DNA of 62,926 nucleotides from Lachnospiraceae bacterium (GTDB taxonomy: Bacteria > Bacillota > Clostridia > Lachnospirales > Lachnospiraceae), in the NCBI GenBank assembly GCA_009911195.1, contig QXWV01000061.1, forward strand, positions 1 through 62,926, in the 5' to 3' direction. Position numbers and translations under genes: made by a program. The stretch's first letter is position 1. Every line of letters begins with the position of its first letter. The notes below the pieces were generated by a model. The model saw only the letters and a list, made by a program, of their open reading frames with translations, was not told the origin of the DNA and ran no database searches. Shown piece by piece: positions 25,267 to 33,819 of the stretch.

Positions 25267-26124
25267 CTACAGCAGCTTACGCGTAATCGCTTCTGCCGTA
25301 GAGGAACGAGCAAAAGCATAAACCTCCGGATTCCGCCTGCAAAATACATAAAAAAGACACTCTATGAGGAAAAGCTGCCCCAGCTTGGCCGCAACGGAGC
25401 CGGACTGGAGCGGCCCTTCGTTATAGCCACAAAGCAGGACTACATCGGCAAACTCGGTGGCCCGCGATTTGGGGAAATGGGTAATCAATATTACGGATAC
25501 CTTCCTGTCCTTAGCGATACGCATAATATCTTCCATATCTTTTGTTGAGCCTGAATATGAGAAAAAAAGGATGACATCTTTCTCACCCGCCAGCGCAATG
25601 GATATCGCCTGCATATGGGAATCGGAAATGTGCACAAAACGGGATGTGGCAGTGGAAAAACGAGCCCATGCCTCCATAGCCATCACCATGCTCCCGCCAT
25701 TGCCGAAGCAGAACACCCTGTCAGCCCCGGAGAGCAAATCCACCGCCCTGGTCACTGCATCCTCGTCCAACAGCTCCAACGTTTCATTCAGGGAAAGGAC
25801 TTGGGAAGCATGCAGCTTATGGAACACGTTTTTCAAAGTATCCTCTGAGGTAATCGTATCCGGGGCGCCCAACGGGTCCCCCAAATCCGATGCATAATCC
25901 GCCTTTGCCAGTGCCAGTTTTAGCCCATTATAGCCCGAAAGGCCCAAATTGTGGCAGAAGCGGGTGATAGAAGCCTCAGACACCCCGCTGTTCTCCGCCA
26001 GCGTCGAAATGGACATATACTGTACATGATAAGTATTTGCGAAGATATAATCCGCCAGCTTTTTTCCGGAGCGTGTCAGCGAATGATATTGTTCAGTAAT
26101 AATTTCCAGAATATTTCCAGACAA
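25267..26124 (-). CDS. MurR/RpiR-family regulator with SIS domain (likely sialic acid regulator)
   Basis: 285 residues: an N-terminal helix-turn-helix domain (about 1-75, SISTLAENSGVSEASITRFC) and a C-terminal SIS sugar-phosphate-binding domain (about 105-240, FCFGNGGSMVMAMEA and ILFFSYSGSTKDME). The start is TTG, supported by AGGAGG 6 bases upstream; no ATG in frame fits better. It lies downstream of the ROK kinase on the same strand and faces away from the sialic acid genes. Regulators of this family (NanR in several Firmicutes) bind GlcNAc-6-P or ManNAc-6-P and repress nan genes. That role here is inferred from context and from a TGAAA/TTTCA palindrome at 27254-27268. Confidence 0.85.
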   Translation of the reverse strand: MSGNILEIITEQYHSLTRSGKKLADYIFANTYHVQYMSISTLAENSGVSEASITRFCHNLGLSGYNGLKLALAKADYASDLGDPLGAPDTITSEDTLKNVFHKLHASQVLSLNETLELLDEDAVTRAVDLLSGADRVFCFGNGGSMVMAMEAWARFSTATSRFVHISDSHMQAISIALAGEKDVILFFSYSGSTKDMEDIMRIAKDRKVSVILITHFPKSRATEFADVVLLCGYNEGPLQSGSVAAKLGQLFLIECLFYVFCRRNPEVYAFARSSTAEAITRKLL

Positions 26125-26213
26125 ATTTCTACCTCCTGATTCCAGTTCCGCATCATTTAGCCGGAAAATGTGTCAGATACTCCCCCGGACAGATGCTGTA
26201 TTTATTAGTGTCA

Positions 26214-27101
26214 TTACTCATGAAAGTCAAGCATGGCCGCCCCAAGCATACCTGCATGGTTTCCCAGCATGGCTTTTTCTATCCGCACATGGCGGAAGCT
26301 GGGCATAATGTGCCGGTACAGCTTTTCACGTATCTGCTCCAGCACATAGGGCTGTTCCATCACACCTCCCCCGAGAATTACGCAGGAAGGGTTTAACATA
26401 CAGACAACAGTAATCAGTCCGTAAATGATTTCCATAATCCACCCGTCAATAATCCCCCTGACTTCCGGGCGGTCCATCTGTGAAAAGACAGTGCGGCCAT
26501 CGGATAAGGAAGCGTCCAACTGTCTGGCACGTTCGACCAATGCGGTTGCGGAAGCATACTTTTCATAGCATCCGGAAAACATCCCTCCCTTTATTATATC
26601 CCGTTCCTGGGGATGCGTAACAATCCCCCCGAATTCTCCCGCGGAACAGCTACTGCCGGAGTATAGCTTCCCATTGGCAAAAATAGCACCGCCAACCCCT
26701 GTTCCGTAAGTCAGGCAGACAAACTCCTCCACCCCCTTCCCAGCCCCGAAGACCGATTCCCCAATTGCCGCTGCATTGACGTCATTTTCTACTGCAGCAG
26801 GAATGCCAAACTTCTTCTCCATAACATCTTTTAATGCTGTTCCCGTATATCCAGGAATATTTTCATTGGCATAAATAATCCGTCCTGTCTCCGAATCCAC
26901 CTGGCCTGCCGTACTAATACCTATGCGCCGAAAGCGACCGATTTTTTGATACTCTTCAATCAGTTCCATGGCACGCGCCACCACATGGGAGGCTCCCATT
27001 TTCGCATCTGTCGGCGTCTCCCTTACCGCAGATAACTCCCCGTCATCATACAGGCCAGACTTTATGGCTGTACCGCCGATATCAAGAACCATCGTGAGCA
27101 T
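26214..27101 (-). CDS. nanK: ROK-family kinase, likely N-acetylmannosamine kinase
   Basis: 295 residues. The ATP-binding ROK start is VLDIGGTAIKSGLYDDG; the family signature GISTAGQVD, ENDVNAAAIGE and LTYGTGVGGAIF follow. The HxCxCGxxGCxE zinc motif usual in ROK kinases is eroded: only GCYEKYAS remains recognisable. The start has AGGAGG. It is transcribed leftwards from a promoter divergent to the sialic acid operon, which contains NanA and NanE but no other kinase. It therefore most likely phosphorylates ManNAc to ManNAc-6-P. A glucokinase or other amino-sugar specificity is the alternative. Confidence 0.82.
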   Translation of the reverse strand: MLTMVLDIGGTAIKSGLYDDGELSAVRETPTDAKMGASHVVARAMELIEEYQKIGRFRRIGISTAGQVDSETGRIIYANENIPGYTGTALKDVMEKKFGIPAAVENDVNAAAIGESVFGAGKGVEEFVCLTYGTGVGGAIFANGKLYSGSSCSAGEFGGIVTHPQERDIIKGGMFSGCYEKYASATALVERARQLDASLSDGRTVFSQMDRPEVRGIIDGWIMEIIYGLITVVCMLNPSCVILGGGVMEQPYVLEQIREKLYRHIMPSFRHVRIEKAMLGNHAGMLGAAMLDFHE

Positions 27102-27179
27102 GCTTTTCCCTCCTTATTCCCCTTATAGGCCTCCCGGAATTTTTTTCATGCCTGATTTTTCGGGAAGTTTTTGCTGGTT

Positions 27180-27208
27180 ATTATATCATATTTTGTGCCT
27201 TTTTTCAA
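27180..27208 (-). promoter_or_regulatory. Sigma-A promoter of nanK-rpiR
   Basis: Leftward TTGAAA (27203-27208), 17-base spacer, TATAAT (27180-27185). Confidence 0.75.
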
Positions 27209-27253
27209 TCGCACCGTGAATAATATGTTAAAAATTTTCTTTTTGTAAAAAAA

Positions 27254-27268
27254 TGAAATAAATTTTCA
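27254..27268. promoter_or_regulatory. Candidate RpiR/NanR operator
   Basis: TGAAATAAATTTTCA has TGAAA/TTTCA arms around an AT core, the style of site known for RpiR-type regulators. It lies between the two divergent promoters, 9 bases upstream of the rightward -35 box. AT-rich DNA produces such palindromes by chance, so the call is tentative. Confidence 0.45.
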
Positions 27269-27276
27269 AAAATGTA

Positions 27277-27305
27277 TTGACAAGCATTATTGCAAATTAT
27301 AAAAT
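27277..27305 (+). promoter_or_regulatory. Sigma-A promoter of the sialic acid operon
   Basis: TTGACA (27277-27282), 17-base spacer, TAAAAT (27300-27305), about 90 bases before the binding-protein start. Confidence 0.75.
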
Positions 27306-27394
27306 TATTATAAATACATAACACAAAGGCATTCCGTTGAAAATTATAGCGGCAATGCCACCACGAATTAAAAATCATAAAAGGAGGATTTTTT

Positions 27395-28759
27395 ATGAAA
27401 AAGCGTAAACTTTTAGCAATGGCACTAAGTTGTATTATGGCCTTCTCTGTAGTTGCCTGCGGCAATTCGGGCAACAGCCAGGATGCTGCACCGGCCGATG
27501 CAGAGCCGGCTGCCGAAACCACGGCTCCGGCCGAGGAACCGGCTGCTGAAGATGCCGCAACGGAGACACCTGCAGCAGAATCCACGGATATTACATTATG
27601 GACATATCCAATCGGCGGATGGGGCGATTCAGCCGTAGTAGATGGCCTTATTGCCAATTTCAATGCAGCGCACCCTGAAATTAATGTAACAGTTGAATAT
27701 TTGGATTATACTAATGGTGATGACCAGGTAAATACCGCTATCGAAGGGAACCAGGCTCCTGACGTTATCCTGGAAGGGCCTGAACGCCTTGTAGCAAACT
27801 GGGGTGCAAGGGGACTGATGGTAGACCTTGGCGATTTATGGACCGATGATGCAAAGGCAGCTATTTATGATTCCGTTGAAAGTGCCTGCCAGAGCAATGA
27901 CGGCGTATTCTACGAATATCCGTTATGTATGACAGCACATACTATGGCAATCAACCGCGATGTCTTTGAAGCTGCTGATGCCCTTCAGTACCTGGATGAA
28001 GAAAACCGCACATGGACAACGGATAACTTCGTAAAAGCGGTTCAGGCAGTTTACGATTCCGGCCAAACCAACGTAGGCGCTGTATACTGCAGCGGACAGG
28101 GCGGCGACCAGGGTACACGTGCACTTGTTAACAATCTCTACAGCGGCACCTTTACAAACCCTGAGCATACAGAATATACCGCTAACAGCGAAGAAAACAT
28201 CAAAGCATTGGAACTGTTAAAGGGCATGGACGGCATTAACTTCGACGCATCCATTGCCGGCGGCGATGAAATCAATCTTTTCTGCAACGGTACACTGGCA
28301 ATGGCATTCTGCTGGAACGTATCCCAGGAAAAGAACAACCTGGAAACTATCAGCTTTGACGTTCTTCCCATGGCATTCCCTACGGACAGCGGCGACCCTG
28401 AATTATGTGGCGGTATCTGGGGATTCGGTATCTTCAACAATGGCGATGATGCTAAAATTGCAGCCGCAAAAACATTCATCGACTTTATGACAAATGACCA
28501 GGCCCAGGTAACAGAAAGCGTAAAAGCTTCCAACTACTGGCCGGTAAAAGATTTAGGCAATATTTATGAAGAAGACGAACTCATGACAGAATATGCAACC
28601 TTCATCCCGTATATGGGCGATTACTATCAGGTAGTTGGCGGATGGGCAGAAGCGCGTACCGCATGGTGGAATATGCTGCAGCAGATTGGCACAGGTGCAG
28701 ATGTTTCAACCGCTGTAGAAGAATTCGTAACAACAGCAAATGCAGCGGCAGCACAGTAA
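27395..28759 (+). CDS. Sialic acid ABC transporter substrate-binding lipoprotein
   Basis: 454 residues. The lipoprotein signal ends VVACG near residue 22; an Ala/Glu/Pro-rich linker follows to about 60; the rest is a family 1 solute-binding fold (ITLWTYPIGGWGDSAVVDG, GNQAPDVILEGPERLVANWG, GTLAMAFCWN). It binds the sugar outside the membrane. AAGGAGG precedes the ATG. It is first in the rightward nan operon, followed by a strong terminator that should keep it more abundant than the permeases. The substrate (N-acetylneuraminate or a derivative) is inferred from NanA, NanE and YhcH downstream. Confidence 0.88.
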   Translation: MKKRKLLAMALSCIMAFSVVACGNSGNSQDAAPADAEPAAETTAPAEEPAAEDAATETPAAESTDITLWTYPIGGWGDSAVVDGLIANFNAAHPEINVTVEYLDYTNGDDQVNTAIEGNQAPDVILEGPERLVANWGARGLMVDLGDLWTDDAKAAIYDSVESACQSNDGVFYEYPLCMTAHTMAINRDVFEAADALQYLDEENRTWTTDNFVKAVQAVYDSGQTNVGAVYCSGQGGDQGTRALVNNLYSGTFTNPEHTEYTANSEENIKALELLKGMDGINFDASIAGGDEINLFCNGTLAMAFCWNVSQEKNNLETISFDVLPMAFPTDSGDPELCGGIWGFGIFNNGDDAKIAAAKTFIDFMTNDQAQVTESVKASNYWPVKDLGNIYEEDELMTEYATFIPYMGDYYQVVGGWAEARTAWWNMLQQIGTGADVSTAVEEFVTTANAAAAQ

Positions 28760-28785
28760 AATGAATTATTAAGTGAAAGCTCGCG

Positions 28786-28820
28786 ACCCTTCCCCAGGCC
28801 ATCTGCGGGAAGGGTTTTTT
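28786..28820 (+). terminator. Partial terminator after the sialic acid binding-protein gene
   Basis: ACCCTTCCC (28786-28794) pairs with GGGAAGGGT (28807-28815) and leads into six T. It lies inside the operon and probably sets the ratio of binding protein to permease. A second stem, GCCGCCAAGGCGGC, lies near 28855-28868. Confidence 0.85.
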
Positions 28821-28953
28821 GTTTTATGCGCAGGCCCTTACAGATAATACTATGCCGCCAAGGCGGCACATGGTCCGCGCAGCGGGCAGGGAAAGTCTCC
28901 CTGACTCAATTAACTATGCGTTCTCTTAACTGCGATATGAGGAGGAAAACCTT

Positions 28954-29850
28954 ATGACAAAAAAGAATCCCATGAGCAAAGCGCTGGTGCGCCGGGAAAC
29001 AATAGCCGGATACGCTTTCATGTTTCCAAGCTTAATCTTCTTTCTTGGTTTTGTAGTTTATCCCATGATACAATGTATTTACACAAGCTTTTTTGACTCC
29101 ACCATGAACCGGGATGATATTTTTATAGGGCTGGCAAACTATAGCGAACTATTCCAGGACACTATTTTCCTGGGTGCATTGAAAAATACAGCCATCATCG
29201 TACTTGTATCAGTTCCTGTAGTGTGCATTTTTTCATTATGGGCAAGTTCGGTCATCTATAACCTGAAAGGCCCTGTATGTTCTGCTTTCCGGTGCATATT
29301 CTATCTGCCGGTTGTAACCGGTTCCGTTGCGGTCACTGTTGTTTGGAAATGGATGTTTAACAATTATTACGGTATTTTTAACTACATAGGTACAAAAACA
29401 GGGGTATTGGAGCAAAATATCAACTGGCTGGGCGATGAAAGGTTTGCCTTAGGCTGTATTATATTGATTCTGTTGACAACTTCGGTGGGGCAGCCCATTG
29501 TACTTTACATATCCGCCCTTAACAATGTGGACCAGTCACTGGTAGAGGCTGCCGAAGTGGATGGCGCCACAAAATTCCAATGTTTCTGGAAAATAAAATG
29601 GGCTCAAATGATGCCTACCACACTGTATATCCTTGTTATCACTACGATTAACAGTTTCCAATGTTTCGCCCTGATTCAGCTTTTGACCAGCGGCGGGCCA
29701 AATCACCGGACGGACACGATTATGTACTATATTTACTATTGTGCGTTTAAGCGGTATCGCTATGGATACGGGAATGCTATGGGCGTTATCCTGGCCATTA
29801 TCATTGCTGTTCTTTCCGCGATACAATTTAAACTGGCTAAATCGGAATAA
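28954..29850 (+). CDS. Sialic acid ABC transporter permease 1 (MalF type)
   Basis: 298 residues with six predicted membrane helices. Its EAA loop is EAAEVDGATKFQCFWKIKWA. It follows AGGAGG and precedes the second permease by 17 bases. It is the inner-membrane half of a CUT1 importer lacking its own ATPase in this window. Specificity comes from the binding protein and the operon context. Confidence 0.88.
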   Translation: MTKKNPMSKALVRRETIAGYAFMFPSLIFFLGFVVYPMIQCIYTSFFDSTMNRDDIFIGLANYSELFQDTIFLGALKNTAIIVLVSVPVVCIFSLWASSVIYNLKGPVCSAFRCIFYLPVVTGSVAVTVVWKWMFNNYYGIFNYIGTKTGVLEQNINWLGDERFALGCIILILLTTSVGQPIVLYISALNNVDQSLVEAAEVDGATKFQCFWKIKWAQMMPTTLYILVITTINSFQCFALIQLLTSGGPNHRTDTIMYYIYYCAFKRYRYGYGNAMGVILAIIIAVLSAIQFKLAKSE

Positions 29851-29867
29851 GGGAGGAGGAAATGTAT

Positions 29868-30770
29868 ATGACAACCAAATTTAACCGTTCCACTGTTTAT
29901 AGAATTATATCGGTCACAATCATAACACTTTTGGCCATCGCGTTTGCATTCCCCCTCTACTGGATTATTACCGGCTCCTTTAAGACACCCGCCGCTATCA
30001 ATTCCCCGTCGCCTCAATGGTGGCCATCGGAATGGGTAATGGACAATTACCGGAAACTGTTCAGCAGGCAGGTGGCACCTATTTGGGAGTTCCATATCCC
30101 TTTTACCGAAGTCGGGTTCTCCGGGCCGGAAGTGCCTGCCGCCATCCGTTGGCTTCTCAACACTATATTTATGGCTGTGACATCCATGATTCTTACCTGC
30201 GTAACATCTGCTATGGCGGGTTATGCGCTGGCTAAAAAACGTTTTATCGGCCGTACTCTAATGTTTTCCGTTATCGTATGTGCCATGGCCCTGCCAAAAC
30301 AGGTAATCCTGATTCCCTTAATCCGTGAAATGGCTTCCCTCAATCTTTACAATTCTATTTGGGCAGTTATTTTCCCTATTGTTGGCTGGCCTTTTGGCGT
30401 ATTCCTGATGAAGCAGTTTTCTGAAGGGATTCCGGGGGAAATGATGGAAGCTGCCAAAATCGACGGGGCAGGGGAATGGAAAACATTTTACACCATCGCC
30501 CTTCCGCTGATTAAGCCTGGCATCGGGGCTTTGGCCATTTTCACCTTTATCAACTCCTGGAATGATTACTTCATGCAGTTGATTATGTTAAGCAGTACCA
30601 AGAATCTGACGATTTCCCTCGGTATTGCAAAGCTGCAGGCCGAAAATGCTACCGATTTTGGTTTGATTATGGCGGGGGCATCATTGGCCGCCCTTCCAAT
30701 TATCATCATTTTCCTTATATTCCAGAAATACTTTACAAAGGGTATTACAATGGGGGCTGTAAAAGGCTGA
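29868..30770 (+). CDS. Sialic acid ABC transporter permease 2 (MalG type)
   Basis: 300 residues, six predicted helices, EAA loop EAAKIDGAGEWKTFYTIALP, C-terminal QKYFTKGITMGAVKG. The ATG at 29868 is preferred over one at 29862, because AGGAGG (29854-29859) is only 2 bases from the earlier one and 8 from the later. It has an extended periplasm-side loop after the first helix (about 45-85) compared with the lacto-N-biose MalG-type permease. It pairs with the preceding permease. Confidence 0.88.
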   Translation: MTTKFNRSTVYRIISVTIITLLAIAFAFPLYWIITGSFKTPAAINSPSPQWWPSEWVMDNYRKLFSRQVAPIWEFHIPFTEVGFSGPEVPAAIRWLLNTIFMAVTSMILTCVTSAMAGYALAKKRFIGRTLMFSVIVCAMALPKQVILIPLIREMASLNLYNSIWAVIFPIVGWPFGVFLMKQFSEGIPGEMMEAAKIDGAGEWKTFYTIALPLIKPGIGALAIFTFINSWNDYFMQLIMLSSTKNLTISLGIAKLQAENATDFGLIMAGASLAALPIIIIFLIFQKYFTKGITMGAVKG

Positions 30771-30786
30771 TACCGGAGGTGGCTAA

Positions 30787-31257
30787 ATGATTTATGCGGA
30801 AATAAATAACCTTAAAAACTACTATGGCCTGGGCAGGTATCTGGACGAAGCCATTTCCTATCTGGACAGCCATCCGTTGGAAGGCATTGAAACCGGACAT
30901 TATGAGATTAACGGAAAATATTTATATATGAACGTCTTTGAATACGAAACCATTGCCGAAGAAGGGGCATTCTTTGAAGCCCATGAAAAATATGCGGATA
31001 TACATATTATAATGGACGGTGAAGAAAATATTGGCGTTTCGGATATATCCAGAGTTACTGTCAAAACATCTGACAAAGAATCCGACCTTATAGAAGTGGC
31101 CGGTAAAGTAGAACATTATATGAAACTAATACCAGGAAAGGCACTGATTGCCCTGCCCGAAGATGCCCATATGGTGAAACTGTCTCCCAGGCAGCCTTCC
31201 ACCGTAAAAAAAGCCGTCCTGAAGGTATATATGGACGGCGGTTCAAAGGGCATCTGA
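30787..31257 (+). CDS. nanQ: YhcH/YjgK/YiaL family protein (sialic acid anomerase NanQ-like)
   Basis: 156 residues of DUF386. Conserved metal-cupin features include GHYEINGKYLYMNVFEYET, FEAHEKYADIHIIMDGEE and ALPEDAHMVKLS, supplying the His and Glu/Asp ligands. The E. coli relative speeds conversion between sialic acid anomers so that NanA receives its preferred form. GGAGGTG precedes the ATG. It lies 17 bases after the permease and before nanA. The symbol follows the E. coli homologue and the context. Confidence 0.85.
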   Translation: MIYAEINNLKNYYGLGRYLDEAISYLDSHPLEGIETGHYEINGKYLYMNVFEYETIAEEGAFFEAHEKYADIHIIMDGEENIGVSDISRVTVKTSDKESDLIEVAGKVEHYMKLIPGKALIALPEDAHMVKLSPRQPSTVKKAVLKVYMDGGSKGI

Positions 31258-31346
31258 ACTGTCACATATATGGGCAACTGATGACAGCCAGGCTATACAA
31301 AGGTATTGCAACATAATAAGGACATGAAAACCGAAATTCCAATTCC

Positions 31347-31412
31347 AAAAGTTTGTGTCCGTGCGGCATCCACAAACTTTTAAGCCATACCGGCTTTGGG
31401 CAAAAGCCGCAC
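31347..31412 (+). promoter_or_regulatory. Candidate pseudoknot leader of nanA
   Basis: AAAAGTTTGTG (31347-31357) pairs with CACAAACTTTT (31371-31381). GTGCGGC in its loop (31361-31367) pairs with GCCGCAC (31406-31412). These are interleaved, so an H-type pseudoknot with 11- and 7-bp stems can form. AAGCC-ATACC-GGCTT makes a small hairpin in the connecting loop. The second stem ends about 7 bases before the nanA ribosome site (GGAG, 31420-31423). Alternatively the first stem is a weak intrinsic terminator. Confidence 0.45.
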
Positions 31413-31429
31413 AGAAATGGAGTTAACCT

Positions 31430-32350
31430 ATGAAGGACATCAGCAAATATCAGGGGATTATCCCTGCATTTTATGCATGTTATGACGCAAAAGGCAATGT
31501 GGATGGGGAACGCGTAGAGCTTTTAACTAAATATATGATTCAAAAGGGAGTGAAAGGTGTCTATGTAGGAGGTTCTTCCGGTGAATGTATTTACCAGACT
31601 GTTCCGGACAGGAAAAAAACGCTGGAGCACGTGATGAAAGTTTCCGAAGGAAAATTGACAGTAATAGCCCATGTCGCCTGCAATAACACATCCGAAAGCC
31701 GGGAACTGGCCGCGCACGCCGAAAGCCTTGGTGTGGATGCCATTGCAGCAATCCCCCCCATCTATTTCCGCCTGCCTGAATATGCTATTGCAGAATATTG
31801 GAATGACATTTCAGACAGTGCCCCAAATACAGATTTTGTTATTTATAATATCCCCCAGCTCGCAGGGGTTGCCCTTACCATGCCGCTGTTTCAGGAAATG
31901 AAAAAGAATCCGAGGGTTGTAGCCGTGAAAAACAGTTCCATGCCGACACAGGATATTCAAATGTTTAAAGCGGAAGGCGGGGAAAACTTCGTTGTATTCA
32001 ACGGACCCGACGAGCAGCTTGTATCAGGGCTTGCCATAGGCGCTGATGGGGGAATCGGCGGCACTTATGGAGTTATGCCGGAACTGTACTTGAAAATTAA
32101 AGAGCTGGCAGATAAGGGTATGCTTAAGGAAGCCCGAAATGTACAAAATGCCGCCAACGAAATTATCTATGGAATGTGTGCCTGCCATGGCAATTTGTAT
32201 GCCGCAATAAAGGAAGTCCTTAAAATACGCACCGGCCTGGATATCGGCAGTGTACGTAAACCATTGCCTGCTTTGATTCCTGAAGATATGGAGAAAGTAA
32301 AAAAATGTGCCGATATGATAGACAAAGCCATTGAACGGTACATTATTTAA
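31430..32350 (+). CDS. nanA: N-acetylneuraminate lyase
   Basis: 306 residues of the DHDPS/NAL fold. It splits N-acetylneuraminate into N-acetylmannosamine and pyruvate. The family's catalytic residues are in place: GGSSGE (48-52) for the carboxylate, Tyr139 in FVIYNIP and the Schiff-base Lys167 in VAVKNSS. These match the known Tyr137/Lys165 pair of the E. coli enzyme. The start follows TGGAGTT. A 172-base gap with an unusual fold separates it from nanQ. The next gene is the interrupted nanE, 19 bases downstream. Confidence 0.92.
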   Translation: MKDISKYQGIIPAFYACYDAKGNVDGERVELLTKYMIQKGVKGVYVGGSSGECIYQTVPDRKKTLEHVMKVSEGKLTVIAHVACNNTSESRELAAHAESLGVDAIAAIPPIYFRLPEYAIAEYWNDISDSAPNTDFVIYNIPQLAGVALTMPLFQEMKKNPRVVAVKNSSMPTQDIQMFKAEGGENFVVFNGPDEQLVSGLAIGADGGIGGTYGVMPELYLKIKELADKGMLKEARNVQNAANEIIYGMCACHGNLYAAIKEVLKIRTGLDIGSVRKPLPALIPEDMEKVKKCADMIDKAIERYII

Positions 32351-32368
32351 GGAGGCATTTACACCATT

Positions 32369-32764
32369 ATGAGAAAAGAAACATTTTTTGAACAGATTAA
32401 AGGCAAAGTCATCGTTTCCTGCCAGGCCGTTCCCGGAGAACCTCTTTATGTAGAGGAAAAATCCATCATGTACCTGATGGCCCGGGCAGCAAAGCAGGCC
32501 GGAACACCGGCCATAAGGACCAGCAGCATCCGCGATGTCATCGCCATCAAGGAAGAGACCGGGCTTCCTGTCATCGGCCTGATTAAGATTAAATATGAAG
32601 GCTTCGAGAGCTACATTACACCTACTATGAAAGAAGTGGATGAACTGGTAGCCGCAGGTTCGGATGTGATTGCTTTGGACTGCACCACGCAAAAGAGGGG
32701 CGACGGCAAAACGATTGATGAATTTATCATCGAAGTACGGAAGAAATACCCTGATGCAACCTGA
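32369..32764 (+). CDS. nanE: N-acetylmannosamine-6-phosphate 2-epimerase, N-terminal part (frameshifted)
   Basis: 131 residues matching the first half of NanE, including [28 protein letters not shown] and [11 protein letters not shown]. The frame stops after KYPDAT; the remainder continues in the +1 frame as the next entry. The junction reads GCAACCTGATGGCAG, whereas one extra C would restore the reading KYPDATLMADIST expected of an intact 232-residue protein. This points to a one-base deletion or a sequencing/assembly error. The stop and the next ATG overlap as TGATG, so coupled translation of two halves is also possible. The family converts ManNAc-6-P to GlcNAc-6-P. AAGGAGG is 13 bases from the ATG, a long spacing. 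Confidence 0.85.
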   Translation: MRKETFFEQIKGKVIVSCQAVPGEPLYVEEKSIMYLMARAAKQAGTPAIRTSSIRDVIAIKEETGLPVIGLIKIKYEGFESYITPTMKEVDELVAAGSDVIALDCTTQKRGDGKTIDEFIIEVRKKYPDAT

Positions 32765-33069
32765 TGGCAGACATTTCCACATATGAGGAAGGCATCAATG
32801 CCTGGAAGCTGGGAATCGATATAGTCGGCACTACCATGAGCGGATATACTGCCCATTCCCCTAAAACAGACGGGCCTGATTATGACCTGGTAAAACGCCT
32901 CTCCGCCGAAGTGGATATCCCCGTTATCGGGGAAGGGCGAGTCCACAGCCCTGAACAGGCAGTGGAAATGCTGGACGCCGGTGCATTCGCCGTAGTAGTT
33001 GGAGGCGCTATCACCAGGCCGCTTGAAATCGCACAGCGTTTCATAAAAGCAGTGGAGGATAAGCAATAA
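32764..33069 (+). CDS. nanE: N-acetylmannosamine-6-phosphate 2-epimerase, C-terminal part (frameshifted)
   Basis: 101 residues beginning [10 protein letters not shown] and containing [20 protein letters not shown] and [10 protein letters not shown], the phosphate-binding half of the TIM barrel. It overlaps the preceding stop by one base (TGATG) and ends directly before the ATG of the esterase. Without the first half it should not fold as a complete barrel. See the preceding entry for the frameshift evidence. Confidence 0.85.
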   Translation: MADISTYEEGINAWKLGIDIVGTTMSGYTAHSPKTDGPDYDLVKRLSAEVDIPVIGEGRVHSPEQAVEMLDAGAFAVVVGGAITRPLEIAQRFIKAVEDKQ

Positions 33070-33717
33070 ATGAGAAAGCATATCGTATGTTTCGGGGATT
33101 CCAATACTCATGGCTATTGTGCAAATACCGGCGGGCGCTTTGACGAAAATCAAAGATGGTGCTGTCTGCTCCAAAAGAATCTGGGGGAAGATTACCTTAT
33201 ACTGGAAGAAGGGCTGAGCGGGCGCACCACTTGTTTCCAGGACCCTATCCATGAGGCGCTGTCAGGGTTAGATTATATTTATCCATGTTTGATGAGCCAT
33301 GAACCCGTGGATTTATTAGTAATTATGTTAGGAACCAATGACACAAAAGAAAGGTTCGGCTCTTCTGCTGCCTGCATTGCCCTCGGCCTGAAACGGCTCA
33401 TTGCAAAAGCAATTGCTGCCACAGATGCCTGGAAGGACGGCAAAGCCAATATCCTTGTCATAACGCCCCAAAATATCGACAAAAAATATATAAATACGGA
33501 AATTGCTTCCACCATGGGGCGAGGCTGTGCAGAAAAGTCGGAAGAACTGGCAGGGGAATTCCGGAAAATCGCAGAACTTATGGGCTGCCATTACCTGGAT
33601 GCCAATCAATTAATTACAGCCCCAACCAATGATGTGGATTATATGCACTTGACGCAGGAAGGCCATTTACAGCTAGCCAATGCTTTAGCGGAAAAAATCA
33701 AAGAAATTTTGGGGTAA
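33070..33717 (+). CDS. SGNH/GDSL hydrolase, possible sialic acid O-acetylesterase
   Basis: 215 residues. SGNH blocks are visible: CFGDSNTHGY (nucleophile Ser near residue 11), the Gly of EEGLSGRTT, LGTND, and the C-terminal Asp-x-x-His of VDYMHLTQEGH. It hydrolyses ester bonds; in a nan operon the likely substrate is O-acetylated sialic acid, which would open such host sugars to NanA. Its ATG abuts the nanE stop (TAAATG), so translation is coupled. No signal peptide is seen, so it acts in the cytoplasm. A general acyl-esterase role is the alternative. Confidence 0.82.
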   Translation: MRKHIVCFGDSNTHGYCANTGGRFDENQRWCCLLQKNLGEDYLILEEGLSGRTTCFQDPIHEALSGLDYIYPCLMSHEPVDLLVIMLGTNDTKERFGSSAACIALGLKRLIAKAIAATDAWKDGKANILVITPQNIDKKYINTEIASTMGRGCAEKSEELAGEFRKIAELMGCHYLDANQLITAPTNDVDYMHLTQEGHLQLANALAEKIKEILG

Positions 33718-33719
33718 AA

Positions 33720-33750
33720 AAGAATTGGCCCAGCGGCCAATTCTTGGCTA
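33720..33750. terminator. Terminator hairpin between the nan operon and the convergent secreted-protein gene
   Basis: AAGAATTGGCC (33720-33730) and GGCCAATTCTT (33735-33745) form a perfect 11-bp stem. The T-run (six T) follows in the leftward direction; rightward there is none, so rightward efficiency is uncertain. Confidence 0.75.
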
Positions 33751-33793
33751 CTTACAACGCTATGGCGTAATTTCCTATAATATAAAAAAGAAA

Positions 33794-33819
33794 AGGGGCT
33801 TATTCTTTAGCCCCTTTAT
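33794..33819 (-). terminator. Terminator overlapping the 3' end of the secreted repeat-protein gene
   Basis: Leftward AAAGGGGCT/AGCCCCTTT stem running into TTCTTTTTT. The stop codon and last residues lie inside the hairpin. Confidence 0.75.
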
